NCBI GenBank assembly: GCA_903632075.3
Contig: CAHIKZ030005207.1
Location: forward strand, 872,001-936,000
Length of the DNA: 64,000 bases
Origin: Acanthosepion pharaonis
Taxonomy: Eukaryota > Mollusca > Cephalopoda > Sepiida > Sepiidae
Direction: 5' to 3'
Shown: positions 22,779 to 32,919 of the stretch, piece by piece
Layout: the number at the start of each line of letters is the position of its first letter
Numbering within the stretch: position 1 is the stretch's first letter
Translations under genes and position numbers: made by a program
The notes under the pieces: model-generated
What the model saw: only the letters and a program-made list of their open reading frames with translations
Told to the model about the DNA's origin: nothing
Databases searched by the model: none

Positions 22779-24053
22779 CTTGGGTTACATCATTTTAAGT
22801 TATGTTCTTCTTGATTATACGTCGTTTGTCAAAAAAATATATAGAAAAATAAAAATCAAGTTTAAGTCATTTTATCAACTTTACATCTGTCCTCTACAAA
22901 TGTTAAAGTTGTAATATCACTAGAAGAGCATTAAAAGCATATAATATCATGTTGCTGTACAATAAATAAGAGTAAAAGTATATAGAATCATATGAAAATA
23001 TATACATTTACAGTAAGTGTTAATATAATCATCATAAATCTTAGAGAACAAAATATGAAAACATCTGTGACTCTGTGCTGTCGTCTTATTTAGTGGTTTT
23101 TAAGAGCTCAATATTGGCATTTTCCATGGTAGTTCCAATATCCATAATTTGGCATTGTTGTCAGTGCCACTTGTGAATCCCATGAAATTGAAATCCAGTT
23201 TAATTTAGGCATAAGTACTCTATATGTCTGCTTATTGCCTACTCTCTCATTTTCATTCATTTGTGACTTTATATTTTGCCCCAATGGCTCCTAAGAAAAT
23301 TCCTAGTGCAAGTGCTAAGCATCATCTTATAACACTGAACAATAAAATTACTATGATAAAACGCCATGGAAAAGGTGAAAAGGTTATACTGATTGCTCAA
23401 TCTTTTGGAATGAGTTAGACAACTGTATTGACGATTGTTTACAATAAGGATAAGATTTTGGCACATATCAAATCTGACGCCCCAGGAATGAAGAATACTG
23501 TTATCAATAAGAAAAGAGGAAAAATCTTTTAAAAGATGGAACAACTTCTTTCTCTTTGGATTGATAGTTTGGTGCTGCTATTAGTCAAGAAATCATTCAA
23601 GTGAAAGCATTATCTTTGTTTGAGGATCTCAACAAAAAATACCCAGATGAGAAAGATGTAGAGTTTAAAGCAAGTCAAAGCTGGTTTACAGGATTTAAAG
23701 AATGAAGAAGTTATCACTCTATTAAGAAGCAAGGTGAAAGTGCATCAGTTGACAAACAAGCAGCAGCTGATTTTCCTAAAGCATTGGCTAAGATCATCAA
23801 AGAAAATGTGTTTCTTCCTGAACAGATTTTTAATGTTGATGAAACTGGACTCTATTGGAAAAAATTGCCAGACCATTTTTTCAATGCTAATGCTAAGCAT
23901 AAGGCTATATCGCTGATAAATTACTTTATTCAGAATACTATACATAGATATCATAAATACAGTAATATGCAATGGTAAGTGCTTATTTGCCGTTTATAGT
24001 GTGGTTATTTTGACATAAGTCGTGACCTCTAGAACCAATTAACAACATAAGGT
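22774..24053 (+). mobile_element. pogo/Tigger transposon relic
   Basis: The coding start at 23284 reads MAPKKIPSASAKHHLITLNN, then KITMIKRHGKGEKVILIAQS, then FGMS, then a stop where the second helix-turn-helix (TTVLTIVYNKDKI) continues: a CENP-B-like DNA-binding domain. Further on, KASQSWFTGFK-like text precedes the DDE region VFLPEQIFNVDETGLYWKKL (23784-23880), including the first catalytic D. Sequence then breaks off, losing the rest of the DDE domain. TIRs: 'caccttgggttac' at the left; 'gtaacaacataaggtg'-like sequence at the right. About 1.28 kb remains. Confidence 0.75.
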
Positions 24054-24056
24054 GAG

Positions 24057-24094
<38 letters not shown>

Positions 24095-24455
24095 TTGGGA
24101 ACATGTATTTTAAATATATGCAACAGTTGAGAAATGACCATCATGTAAATAAATTAAGAATCCAGATACATTGTTTATCTTTATATGTCTGCAAACATGT
24201 AACATTCATTAATCATTGAATAGATGAATTCACACCTGAGTATGGAGATTGAAAAGTACTTGGATTAAAAAGAAATATTGTACCTTCCTTGATGAATTTC
24301 ATCTTAACTCCAAGAAGATAATTAGAGAACTAGAAAGGATTATCTATATTATTTAATGAAAAATTATGCTTAAATGAAGATATGTTGCAGATATATATAT
24401 CTTTATATATATATAAAAAACTAAATGTAGTCTACCTGTGCTTCTTATAATATAT
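24054..24455. other. (TA)n(TG)n tract and AT-rich spacer
   Basis: A TA/TG compound microsatellite lies at 24056-24094, then AT-rich DNA to a short interrupted TA run at 24390-24415. Nothing else recognised. Confidence 0.5.
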
Positions 24456-24457
24456 AG

Positions 24458-25245
24458 ATTTAATAGGTTGGTTAACAAAATTCAAAGAATAAAAAGCCAA
24501 CAAAATGATACCAATATTGTCAATAAAATTGATATTTATTATAATTAACCTTTTGACTGAACTTAAGCACAAGGAAATAGATTTTAATGTCAGAATTTTT
24601 GAAGAGTCCTGTCTTCTTTTTCAATGATATGAGGAATAAACAAAGAAGTGGGAATTACTCTTTCAAGGAATGTTGTTGGTTAGAGGGCTCCTTGTTGGAA
24701 TTAGACTCTCTGAGTATACCCAAATCCATGTTTAATCCTTCAAAGTTTGAATTCATTTTGAAAATAAATTTCAACTCCAATCTGTGTCTTTCTTCTTGGC
24801 TATTAAATAAAGATACTAAAAGCATGCATCTGATGCCATCAATGCTATGAGATAGTTTGTCGATGACATCTGATGCATACTTTTTGCATCTTCATTCAGC
24901 AGCCTTAAAGAAAGACACAGATCAAAGTTAAAATTTATTTTCAAAATGAACTAAAACATTGACGGATTAAACAGGGATTTGGGTTTATTCAGAGAGTATA
25001 ATTTCCACAGGGGGACCTCTAACCAACAACATTCTTTGGAAGGGTAAAGCCAACCTCTTTGATTATTCCTCATATCATTGAAAAAGAACACAGGTGTGTT
25101 AGAAAATTCCAAGATTAAAATCTATTTCTTCATGTTTCAATTCAGTCAAAAGGTTAATATATAATGAATATCAATTTTATTGATAATATTGGTATCATTT
25201 TGTTTGCTTTTTCTTCAAATTTTGTTAACCATCCTATTAAACCTC
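24458..25245. repeat. ~790 bp fold-back (inverted-repeat) element
   Basis: The left arm runs 'ggttggttaacaaaattc' ... 'atgataccaatattgtc' ... 'agaaatagattttaatgtc' ... 'gaattcattttgaaaataaa'. The right arm is its reverse complement in mirror order ('aaatttattttcaaaatgaa' at 24928, 'taaaatctatttcttcatg' at 25115, 'aatattggtatcatttt' at 25183, 'ttgttaaccatcctatt' at 25222). The centre is near 24853 and the arms are ~390 bp and moderately diverged. A shorter copy is at 54655-55075. The frame 24587-24850 is not recognisable as a protein. Confidence 0.75.
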
Positions 25246-25346
<101 letters not shown>

Positions 25347-25403
25347 GCAAACAGACAGAGAAAAAAATTCAAGACCATTGCATATTGAAGATCACCTTGT
25401 CTA

Positions 25404-25566
25404 GTATATATATATATATATATATATATAAAGATGTGTGTGTGTGTGTGTGTATGTATAAATGACAAAAGGAAAAACCTTTACTTACCTGTTTCATACA
25501 GTTTTCCTTTTGCCTTTTATTTATATCGTCTTTACAGAGATATTTTATTTATATCTGAATTTTTAC

Positions 25567-25600
<34 letters not shown>
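25404..25600. repeat. (TA)n, (GT)n and second (GT)n tracts
   Basis: TA at 25404-25430 followed by GT at 25436-25453, and a second GT run at 25573-25599 within AT-rich DNA. Confidence 0.9.
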
Positions 25601-25601
<1 letters not shown>

Positions 25602-27240
25602 AGAGAGATAGAAAGGAAGATAGGGAAAGAGACCAGGAGGAATTCTTAAAAATAAAATGAAGGGAAATTAGAGAGAAATAGAAAATTGCTGAAAAAGACA
25701 AAGATCAAAGCAATGTAAATTAAAACTTGAGAAAAATAAGAGCAGAAAAGGCAAAAGAAAGAAAGAAAGAGATAAAAGAAAACAAAGAAAGAAGCAGAGA
25801 GGGTGTTGAAAAAGAAAGAAAGAGTTCAAGACAAAATGTGAAAGAAGGAAAGTAAATAAAGAAAGCAGATGAAAGATAGATGGTCAAGTGTAAAATGATA
25901 AAGAAAAACAAAGAAGACACTGAAGAAAGGAGCAAATAAGAAATTCTATTTGCTGACGATGTGACCAGTGTCTCTAGCATCAGTTAGCAAAGATAGGTTC
26001 CTGTTGGCAGAGCTATTTACAACTTTTGGTCTTATGCTCAGAGAGTTATCTTCAGCAGGGAAATAAAAACTAATCAAAAAAAAAAATTTTGTTAACCAGA
26101 GGACATAATGTGATTAAGACACACAGACTATAAAAACCTCATTCCTGAATGAGTTAGAAGATTCTGTTCGTTCATTGGGCACAAAGTTTTGCATTTCAAA
26201 TAGGAATTTCTGCATTCTTTTCTTTTTAGTTCTCTGGTTCTCTTTCTCCTCCTTTTTTTTTTGTTTTGCTTTGACAGATGTTTTCAATGGATGCTCCAAG
26301 CTGCCTCTCTCCATTTCTCCTCTTTTTATTTTTTATTATGCAGACACATCCTGATTTCTTTGGGCACACATAAGAAGGATTTGATACAATTTGCAGGGCG
26401 ATAGACCGGCCTTCATCGTAACTCAGTTTGTCTGAACAGAATTGCTGGACATCAGTGGAACTGGACAAACCATTGTCCTTCTCTGTACATCCCCTCTCTC
26501 CTTCAAGTATTGATCAGCTCATTAACTTACTCTCCTTTGACAATGACCACCATGCTTACTGGAGGGCGGATTCCTAGATTTGGGTATCTTTATGGTGTTG
26601 ATAGGAAGGTCACGGGAATGAGGTTGGGATAGTTGGCTCAACCAACAAATCCCCTCTCTCACTGTGCTGCAAAACATGTTGGCTTACAGAGTATTGAAAA
26701 CAGAATCAGTTTTTATTCACTACGACATTGCCTCGTCCTACCATGTCAAATTTGTTCTGGCTGAAGAGAGTGTGTATCAATGCATTTAAAAGCTTTGTTG
26801 CTGAGCCTTTGTCTTGACTGAGTGGACAAAGAATGATGAATGGCAGGTTTGGAAAGAACGTTTATCATAAATGACCACTGGTTCCTTTTCATTAATAGCA
26901 TTTAATAGCGAACCAGCATAATTTCTGTTCTGTTTAAGCCGGCTGGCAGTGGGGAAAACAAAATAGCCATCTTTTCACATGAATACTCTAAACGAGGAAG
27001 ATAATGCTGAATTGCTGTTAGTTTTGCTTTTTGTACTTGCTGCATTTCTCAATGCTCTTCATTTGGATGAAACAAAGAAACAAGTGCCAATTTTTCTTCT
27101 AATAAGAATTGCATCTAAATTGCTGCCCTTCTGTCAGAAAGTGAAGATTACAAGGGTGGAAAAAAATTAGGAAGAACAATCTTCAGTAACTTTTGCTGTT
27201 TCAAGCCTGTGAAATAAAAGAAAGCACCTAAGAAATAAAA
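25601..27240. other. Largest low-repeat stretch; no gene recognised
   Basis: 25600-25950 is purine-rich (GAAA-type). 26100-27170 is less obviously repetitive. Two frames have balanced composition: minus 26226-26468 (MSSSTDVQQFCSDKLSYDEG start, later lysine-rich) and plus 26979-27170 (MNTLNEEDNAELLLVLLFVL start, hydrophobic). I recognise neither and see no clear splice signals or domain. This is the likeliest place for unique host sequence. Confidence 0.4.
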
Positions 27241-27279
27241 TTTTATGCACACACACACAAACATATATATATATGTATG

Positions 27280-27283
<4 letters not shown>

Positions 27284-27330
<47 letters not shown>
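27284..27330. repeat. (TA)n microsatellite
   Basis: About 45 bp of TA preceded by TGTA repeats. Confidence 0.95.
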
Positions 27331-27336
<6 letters not shown>

Positions 27337-27504
27337 TATGGAAAACTAGGTAATCCGTATGGGTAGACCCAAGGAGGATGAAATCCAGGGACCTCAATGT
27401 AAATCAGAGCAAATAATTTAAATAAAAACAGACCACTTTAAAGTTCTATGTAATAAATTATTATTTATTACATGGAACCTTAAAGTGGTCTGTTTTTATT
27501 TAAA
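27331..27504 (+). repeat. Module B with terminal palindrome
   Basis: 'ggaaaactaggtaatccgta', then 'tgggtagacccaaggagg', leads into a palindrome at 27421-27502: 'acagaccactttaaagttc' ... 'gaaccttaaagtggtctgt'. The whole block recurs as its reverse complement at 54088-54270, and half of the palindrome recurs at 29268-29305. Confidence 0.75.
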
Positions 27505-27527
27505 ATATATATATACATATATATATA

Positions 27528-27679
27528 CAGTGTAACCCGGATATAAGAGAGTTGTCGGGACCGGAGAAGAAGTCTCTTATATCCGGGTTTGGTCTATTAT
27601 ATATACATTAACACAGGCTCTAATTTGGTACCAGGGAAAATCTCTCTAATATCCGGGTTTCTCTTATATCCGGATTACA

Positions 27680-27682
<3 letters not shown>
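27528..27682. mobile_element. 155 bp TA-flanked MITE, pogo-like
   Basis: The ends are exact inverted repeats for over 20 bp: 'cagtgtaacccggatataag' at the left and 'cttatatccggattacactg' at the right, with TA on both sides (27526-27527, 27683-27684). Two further internal copies of 'tctcttatatccgggttt' or 'taatatccgggtttctc' show that it was built from TIR sequence. The related locus at 54055-54087 has an uninterrupted TA tract at this position, an empty site. Confidence 0.8.
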
Positions 27683-27717
<35 letters not shown>

Positions 27718-27720
<3 letters not shown>

Positions 27721-27845
27721 GAAATATAGTTTTAAGTTGTGCTATATTCATGGGATAAAGTGCTCAATATCAGAGATAGAGCATATGTAAATATAAAAGT
27801 GAACATTGAAGTCAACACTCAGAGGTGACATTATTTATATGTGTG
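27718..27845 (+). repeat. Module A
   Basis: 'gaagaaatatagttttaag', then 'gggataaagtgctcaatatc' and 'gaagtcaacactcagaggtg'. The reverse complement is at 53930-54053. A truncated repeat of its middle ('gtgctcaatatcagtgata') follows at 27901. Not coding. Confidence 0.75.
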
Positions 27846-27950
27846 TGTTATTTTTATATATATTATTTATATATTATATATGCATGGTACTTATTGGAAA
27901 GTGCTCAATATCAGTGATAGAGCTAACATATATAGTTGGAGTGATGTGAG

Positions 27951-27992
27951 TTTGTGACCATGGGTTTCACGCTCTTGCAATCATCAGACAAA
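27951..27992 (-). ncRNA. Hammerhead ribozyme motif (type I)
   Basis: Read on the minus strand: stem I TTTGT (27988-27992) pairs with ACAAA (27951-27955); core CTGATGA (27981-27987); weak stem II TTGC/GCGT with loop AAGA (27969-27980); GAA (27966-27968); stem III ACC-cat-GGT (27957-27965); C at 27956 as the cleavage-site base. All core bases are conserved. The stem II closing pair is U-U. Short stem III type I hammerheads are known from PLEs and animal retrozymes. Confidence 0.6.
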
Positions 27993-28032
27993 TTTGTCTG
28001 ATGATAAGGGCATGAAAACCCATGGTCACAAA
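27993..28032 (+). ncRNA. Hammerhead-like motif, partly degraded
   Basis: Mirror copy on the plus strand: TTTGT (27993-27997), CTGATGA (27998-28004), GAAA, ACC-cat-GGT (28018-28026), C28027, ACAAA (28028-28032). It has one extra A after GAA and stem II does not pair well, so it is probably inactive. Confidence 0.45.
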
Positions 28033-28045
28033 AACCCATCAGTCC

Positions 28046-28080
<35 letters not shown>

Positions 28081-28534
28081 ATTGTTAAATTTTCCAAAGT
28101 TCATATTTATTTCCATTTTACATTATTTTTCTAAGTTCTTTTGAATCTTGCGAGATTAATTTTCAAAGATTGTTACATGTATATTTACACAACTGTTTTT
28201 GCTTAATTCTGGCATTCTTATGTTTGATGGAACCAATTTCAAGTTTCTCAAGATGACATCATTTAAATTATCAAACTGAAATTTTTATGTGTATATTTTT
28301 TTTCGAGGGAACAAAATGTATAAATGTAGTGGATGTGCTTTTAAGGCAACCCAAAATGGAATTAATACTATTCTTGTACAACACAACAGAGAATACTAAC
28401 ACAACAATAGAGTCCCTATGAAACTTATGAAAACAAATAAAAAAATTAATTGAATGCACTTGGGACAATAATCAATAAGGACAGTTTCTAGTATTCATAA
28501 AATAAAAAATGTAAGATCACTTCTTTTATGTACC

Positions 28535-28990
28535 ATGTCAATTCAGGATGTAGGCAATCATATGCCCTCCACAACTTCTTGTAACTTGGAGCTCTTAATA
28601 AGTTTTGTCTTTTTGTTATTTCTCCCAACCCTGTTCTACCATCCATTTACTCAAGCAAATCAAGTATGTAATATCCTGTGAGTATTATGTTTTCCAAGCC
28701 CTCCTTCCTCATTATGTGCCCTAGAAATTTCAAATGCCTCTTCTTGATGTTAAATATGTTTCCTTTTTGTTTCCATTTTCTCTAAAGCATTGTCATTGCT
28801 CACATGTCCATTCCATGGTGTTCTCATCATCCTTCTGTAGAACCACATTTCTGTTGCTTCAAGACTCTTCTTGAGGAGATTGTCCAACATTGACTGCTAT
28901 ATAGAAGGATAGATATCGTGTAACAGTTCAGTACTCTTTCCTCTGTTTTCAATGAAATTTTTCTGTCTTTTAATATCCAGCTTAGCTTTT
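28535..28990 (-). pseudogene. LINE relic C (family 1, 3' end)
   Basis: A minus-strand copy of LINE family 1 with the same block order as relic D. In sense it ends ...CCTGAATTGACATGGTACAT then AAAAGAAGTGAT, preserving the AAAAGAAGTG terminus shared with relics A and D. The minus frame 28827-29072 includes a CYTISILLYSSQCWTISSRR stretch typical of the RT thumb-side region. Frameshifts are present. Confidence 0.7.
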
Positions 28991-29189
28991 CATGAGGAAA
29001 ACTAAATAATATATATATATATATAAAACTTGAAACATTATTTTTAGAGGATACCTGAATTTGAGTAGACATTCTGTTGATTTCAAACAGTATTTATTTT
29101 ATTTTCTACTGACCTGTACACTCAAGAAAACTTAATAAAGAAAATGTTCCCTCTATCAGGATATATATATATATTTTTTTTTTTTCATG

Positions 29190-29310
29190 TCATTTTTCAT
29201 TTCAACCTTTGGAAGTAAAGTCTGATGATCCAGAGCCCTGTTAAAGGGGTTGTGGTGAAATAACTTATTACATGGAACCTTAAAGTGGTCTGTTTTTATT
29301 CAAACAAAAA
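29190..29310 (+). repeat. Half of Module B with hammerhead-like core
   Basis: 'ttattacatggaaccttaaa', then 'gtggtctgtttttatt', is half of the palindrome seen at 27421-27502 and 54088-54182. Just upstream lies CTGATGA (29222-29228), then a long GC-rich hairpin, then GAAA (29257-29260). See findings. Confidence 0.6.
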
Positions 29311-29584
29311 TATATATCTACACACACACAAACACATTTATACATATTAATAAATATACATATTATCCTGCACCATTTGCACTACTTGGATTTTCATGCC
29401 AAACGCAATCAACAGGTACTGAGTATGTACTGACTGTTACTTAAAATTTGAAAATTTATTAGTTTAACGTAATGCTGGTGTAGTTAAGTTCTATCTATAT
29501 CTGGATATATTTTAAAACATTTTTTAATGCTATTGCTCATTGCATTAAATCCAGTATATTTTTATATTTTTTTTATAAAAAGTT

Positions 29585-31690
29585 ACCTATCAACTAGGAA
29601 AACAACATCAATAATGAAGGCAAAGAAATAGCCACTAAACTAAAAATCAATGACAGAATCTACAAACAGCAAGCATTCATCATGGTTAATACCATAAGCC
29701 TAACTTTCCAAACAACCCTCAGTACCAATTACTAAACCCTATACAAAACAATATCAGTAAAATCAGCAAAATCTTTCTAAACAGAACATGCGACTACACC
29801 AAGAATATGCTAGGAGTCAACTAGTGGGAACAAAAACAGCTGATGCCATAGAATGGTTTAATAGCATAAAATAGAAATATGGATGGACATTCATGCAATT
29901 CAATATTTGTAGACTGTCCATTAGTAAGAAACTGTTAGTGACAACTATAAAGCTAGCTGGAAATTACTGCCTTATTAGTGATCAGTATATAAATATCATA
30001 AAGCAGGCACAAATACTAGTTCTTTTCCTTAATGACTGCCTGAGGACTAAGAGAAACAACCCAGAGTTTAATATTGCTATGGGGGGCATATGATTCTGCA
30101 GAAGCATATAATATTTTGGGAATTCTGTTGTGTGCAAGATAGACCAATTGAGAAAAGAACTTATGAAATTTTTTAAGGACCATGATCTAAAAATTACCAC
30201 CACCACCAATGTTAAAGTGATTAATTTTATAGATGTAACATTAGACCTGGATAATGGTTACCATAAACTGTTGTAACCTAGGAAAGGTTACTGAATAGAA
30301 TAATCAAACAAATGTTGGTAACGAATGATAATACTTAGGACAAGAACAACACATATAAGATTCACCAGCCACACATAGAAGTAGTAGTCAACTGCTAGAA
30401 GTGAGTCAAGTGAATTCCACAATGAATCTCCAACTCTAGAGCATGTACAGTATTCACTACTGTATTTATGAGAATGGGAGCATAGCCATTATCGTCCGTA
30501 GCTATGCTATACTCCCACTTTTGGATTTAGTCTGTGAAGAGTCAATATATTTAAAATGTTGTAACCTAGGGAAGGTTACTGAATAGAATAATCAAATGAA
30601 GGTTGGTAATGAATTATAATACTTAGAACAAGAACAACACATATAAGATTTGCCAGCAGCGCATAGAAGAAGTAGTCAACTACTAGAAGTGAATCAAGTG
30701 AATTTCACAATGAATTTCCAACTTTAGACCATGTACAGTATTCACTACTGTATTTATGGGAATGGGAACATACCCATTATTATCCATACATATACAAAAC
30801 ATAAACCATAAACAAAAGAACTACTTAACTGTAGATACATTAGGAAAGATTATAACCACCATCACAAAATTCTAGATAATTTGCATAAATCAGTAGAAGT
30901 TAGATTATCCAAAGAAAATGAACAAAGAAATATTCAATAATATTAAAAATAAATATATTAAGGCTTTGGAACTTAGCAAGACCAAGGTAAACTTAGAGTA
31001 TTGGGGTGAAAAAAACAAAGTTGATAAGACAAAATGAAAATACCATAAACACAACATATACTTTAACTGTAATGTCCAAACTAATGTCAGAAAAATTTTC
31101 CTGAAATTAATACATAAGCATTTTAGCCATTCACCAGCATTAAAAAATGATTTTTAACAAAAATAATGTCAAAATCAGTTATAGCTGCACTGGTAACATC
31201 GATAAATTGATATCTCTACATGACAACAACATATTAAATAAACATCTTTCCAACAATAACAACATAAATTTTTCAAAATGCAATTGAGAAAAAAATATGA
31301 TCTGTCCATTAAATAGTAAATGTATGATTGATGCTGTTATATATTGAGCATGGATTCATCCCAGTAGCAATGTTAAATTTTATTTTGATTCCACTGAAAA
31401 TCCTTGGAAATTTTGCTTCTATGACCACCGTATGACTTTAGTTAACATTAAATACAGAAGTAGCACTACACTCTCTAGTTATTTCTGGCTATTGAAAGAT
31501 TCCAGTAACTTCCTTTCAATTAAATATATATATAAATAGATATAATGGCAAGGGCAATATATGTAGCCTATGTTTAGTTGAAAAAGTAATCATCTTGTGC
31601 TTACTAAATAGAAGTGAATTGATGGTTACCTGCAGACATAAAAGCAAACATCTACTTAAATATGTAGACCCAAATTAATCTCTCTATACT
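29585..31690 (+). mobile_element. Old Penelope-like element (RT and GIY-YIG), split by an LTR pair
   Basis: Degraded plus frames in order: an RT N-terminal part (WRNTAHAIEWFN-like text; FMQFNICRLSISKKLLVTT at 29893 on); ISDQYINIIKQAQILVLFLN; IAMGGI-stop (motif B region); KFFKDHDLKITTTTNVKVIN, then FIDVTLDLDNGYHKL; then after the insertion YNHHHKILDNLHKSVEVRLS. The endonuclease follows at 31270-31500 (SKCMIDAVIY, KFYFDSTENPWKFCFYDH), then a C-terminal cysteine/arginine tail to about 31670. There are many stops. Assignment to PLE rests on the RT to GIY-YIG order. Confidence 0.65.
30269..30801 (+). mobile_element. Double-LTR mini-element (LTR, ~46 bp, LTR) with TSD TAAAC
   Basis: Two ~240 bp direct repeats start 'tgttgtaacctagg' at 30269 and ~30557, separated by only about 46 bp. 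The outer ends are TG...CA and are flanked by the exact 5 bp duplication TAAAC (30264-30268 and 30802-30806). The element interrupts the RT frame of the surrounding PLE. There are no coding genes and no room for a primer-binding site plus gag-pol. Related copies lie at 40706, 42954 and 49922. Confidence 0.8.
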
Positions 31691-31811
31691 ATCACAGTTT
31701 TTGCTTAATATATATTTTTCTATTTATCTATTTGTTTATTAACTTATTTATTTACTTTCTTGGGTATTATGAGTTATTACTTAATTGGTTTTTTCTACTA
31801 CAGTTTTTTTT

Positions 31812-31815
<4 letters not shown>

Positions 31816-31874
<59 letters not shown>
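31816..31874. repeat. (TA)n microsatellite
   Basis: About 59 bp of TA at the left border of the hammerhead repeat pair. Confidence 0.95.
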
Positions 31875-31875
<1 letters not shown>

Positions 31876-32037
31876 TTATGGATTGAGTCCTCTCAGTCAC
31901 TGGTGTGTTTATTTAAAAATAAATTCACAAAAATTCACCTTCCTCTCCATCAGGTGCCAATAGCTTAGGTATAGAATCTCCAACTGATGCCAAATCAGTC
32001 GAGTTTCTATCCTAACTTGAAGCAGTCGGATGTCTAG

Positions 32038-32080
32038 CCACACTAATGAGCTGTGATACAGTGAAACATTCTGTCTGGGG
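32038..32080 (+). ncRNA. Hammerhead ribozyme motif, copy 1
   Basis: Stem I CCACA (32038-32042) pairs with TGGGG (32076-32080), one mismatch. The core is CTAATGA (32043-32049), where consensus would be CTGATGA. Stem II GCTGT-gat-ACAGT is fully paired (one G-U) at 32050-32062. GAA is at 32063-32065, stem III ACA-ttc-TGT at 32066-32074, and C32075 is the cleavage base. The G-to-A change in the core should weaken or abolish activity. Confidence 0.65.
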
Positions 32081-32343
32081 ATGACAGTATATGCCCCTGA
32101 ATAATTAATTTGGTTGAGCACTTTGGAGAGAAAACGCGAATTCGTAAATAGTGACTACTACTGCTGATAATGCAAGACTCTCTTAATGGATTGAGTCCTC
32201 TTGGTCAATGGTGTTTATTTAAAAATAAATACCAAAAAATTCACCTTCCTCTCTACTGGGCACCAATAGCTTAGGAGTAGAATCTTTGATTGATGCCAAA
32301 TCAGCCAGATTTCAATCCTGGCTTGAAGAGATTGGATGTCTAG

Positions 32344-32385
32344 ACACACTGATGAGCTGTGATGCTGTGAAACAGTGTTTCTATA
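32344..32385 (+). ncRNA. Hammerhead ribozyme motif, copy 2
   Basis: The core CTGATGA is intact at 32349-32355 and GAAA at 32369-32372, but stem II (GCTGT...GCTGT) no longer pairs, and stems III and I are degraded. Copies 1 and 2 complement each other in showing the ancestral motif. Confidence 0.55.
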
Positions 32386-32390
32386 GATGA

Positions 32391-32429
<39 letters not shown>

Positions 32430-32434
<5 letters not shown>

Positions 32435-32648
32435 TTTATTTGCTATACTTTTTATTTTATATTTTCTGTATTATTGGTACTTATTTTTTCCTTTAGTATT
32501 TTTCCTTTACTATTGTTACTATTTTATATTAAATCTTATTAAATTATATTAAGTTAGCTGCTTTCCATATTAATATATATATGTATAGTTCTGTTATATA
32601 ACATTGAGCATTGTTCTACTAACACTAGCATTTTATGTGCAATTCATA

Positions 32649-32681
<33 letters not shown>

Positions 32682-32919
32682 TGCTTAATGTAAGAGCCGC
32701 ATATGATAAAGTTCAGATGTTTGAGAGGTGCAAGGCATGAAAAGAATTTACACATACATTTTTGCTACATACACATTAATATTAAACTTACATTCTAATC
32801 CAACAGGGGTCTCAATTCATACCCAGTGAATAATTATAAAGCTTAAATTTTTCCTTATTTACCTATTATATCAACTGTCATGAAAAAAAAGGAGCCCAGT
32901 CAACATATTTCCGCAATCC
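32430..32919. other. AT-rich spacer with TA runs
   Basis: Contains TA tracts at 32570-32582 and 32651-32679. Nothing else recognised. Confidence 0.5.

Larger units (their letters stand above)
27930..28050. repeat. Short palindrome carrying two head-to-head hammerhead motifs
   Basis: The arms 'agttggagtgatgtgagttt'... and ...'aaacccatcagtccaact' meet at 'acaaatttgt' near 27993. Each arm also carries 'gaccatgggttt' or its complement and TCTGATGA. (TA)n borders the right side and a short TATA run the left. It may be two inverted PLE-type terminal repeats with the body gone. Confidence 0.75.
31879..32400 (+). mobile_element. Tandem HHR-bearing repeat pair (retrozyme-like)
   Basis: Two direct copies with a ~307 bp period: 'tggattgagtcctct' at 31879 and 32187, 'ccaatagcttagg' at 31958 and 32264, 'gagctgtgat' in both. 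Each copy contains a hammerhead core at the same place (32043 and 32349). There is no open frame and both outer sides are (TA)n. Non-coding, tandem, hammerhead-containing units of a few hundred bases are the hallmark of animal retrozymes; that label is inferred. Confidence 0.6.
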
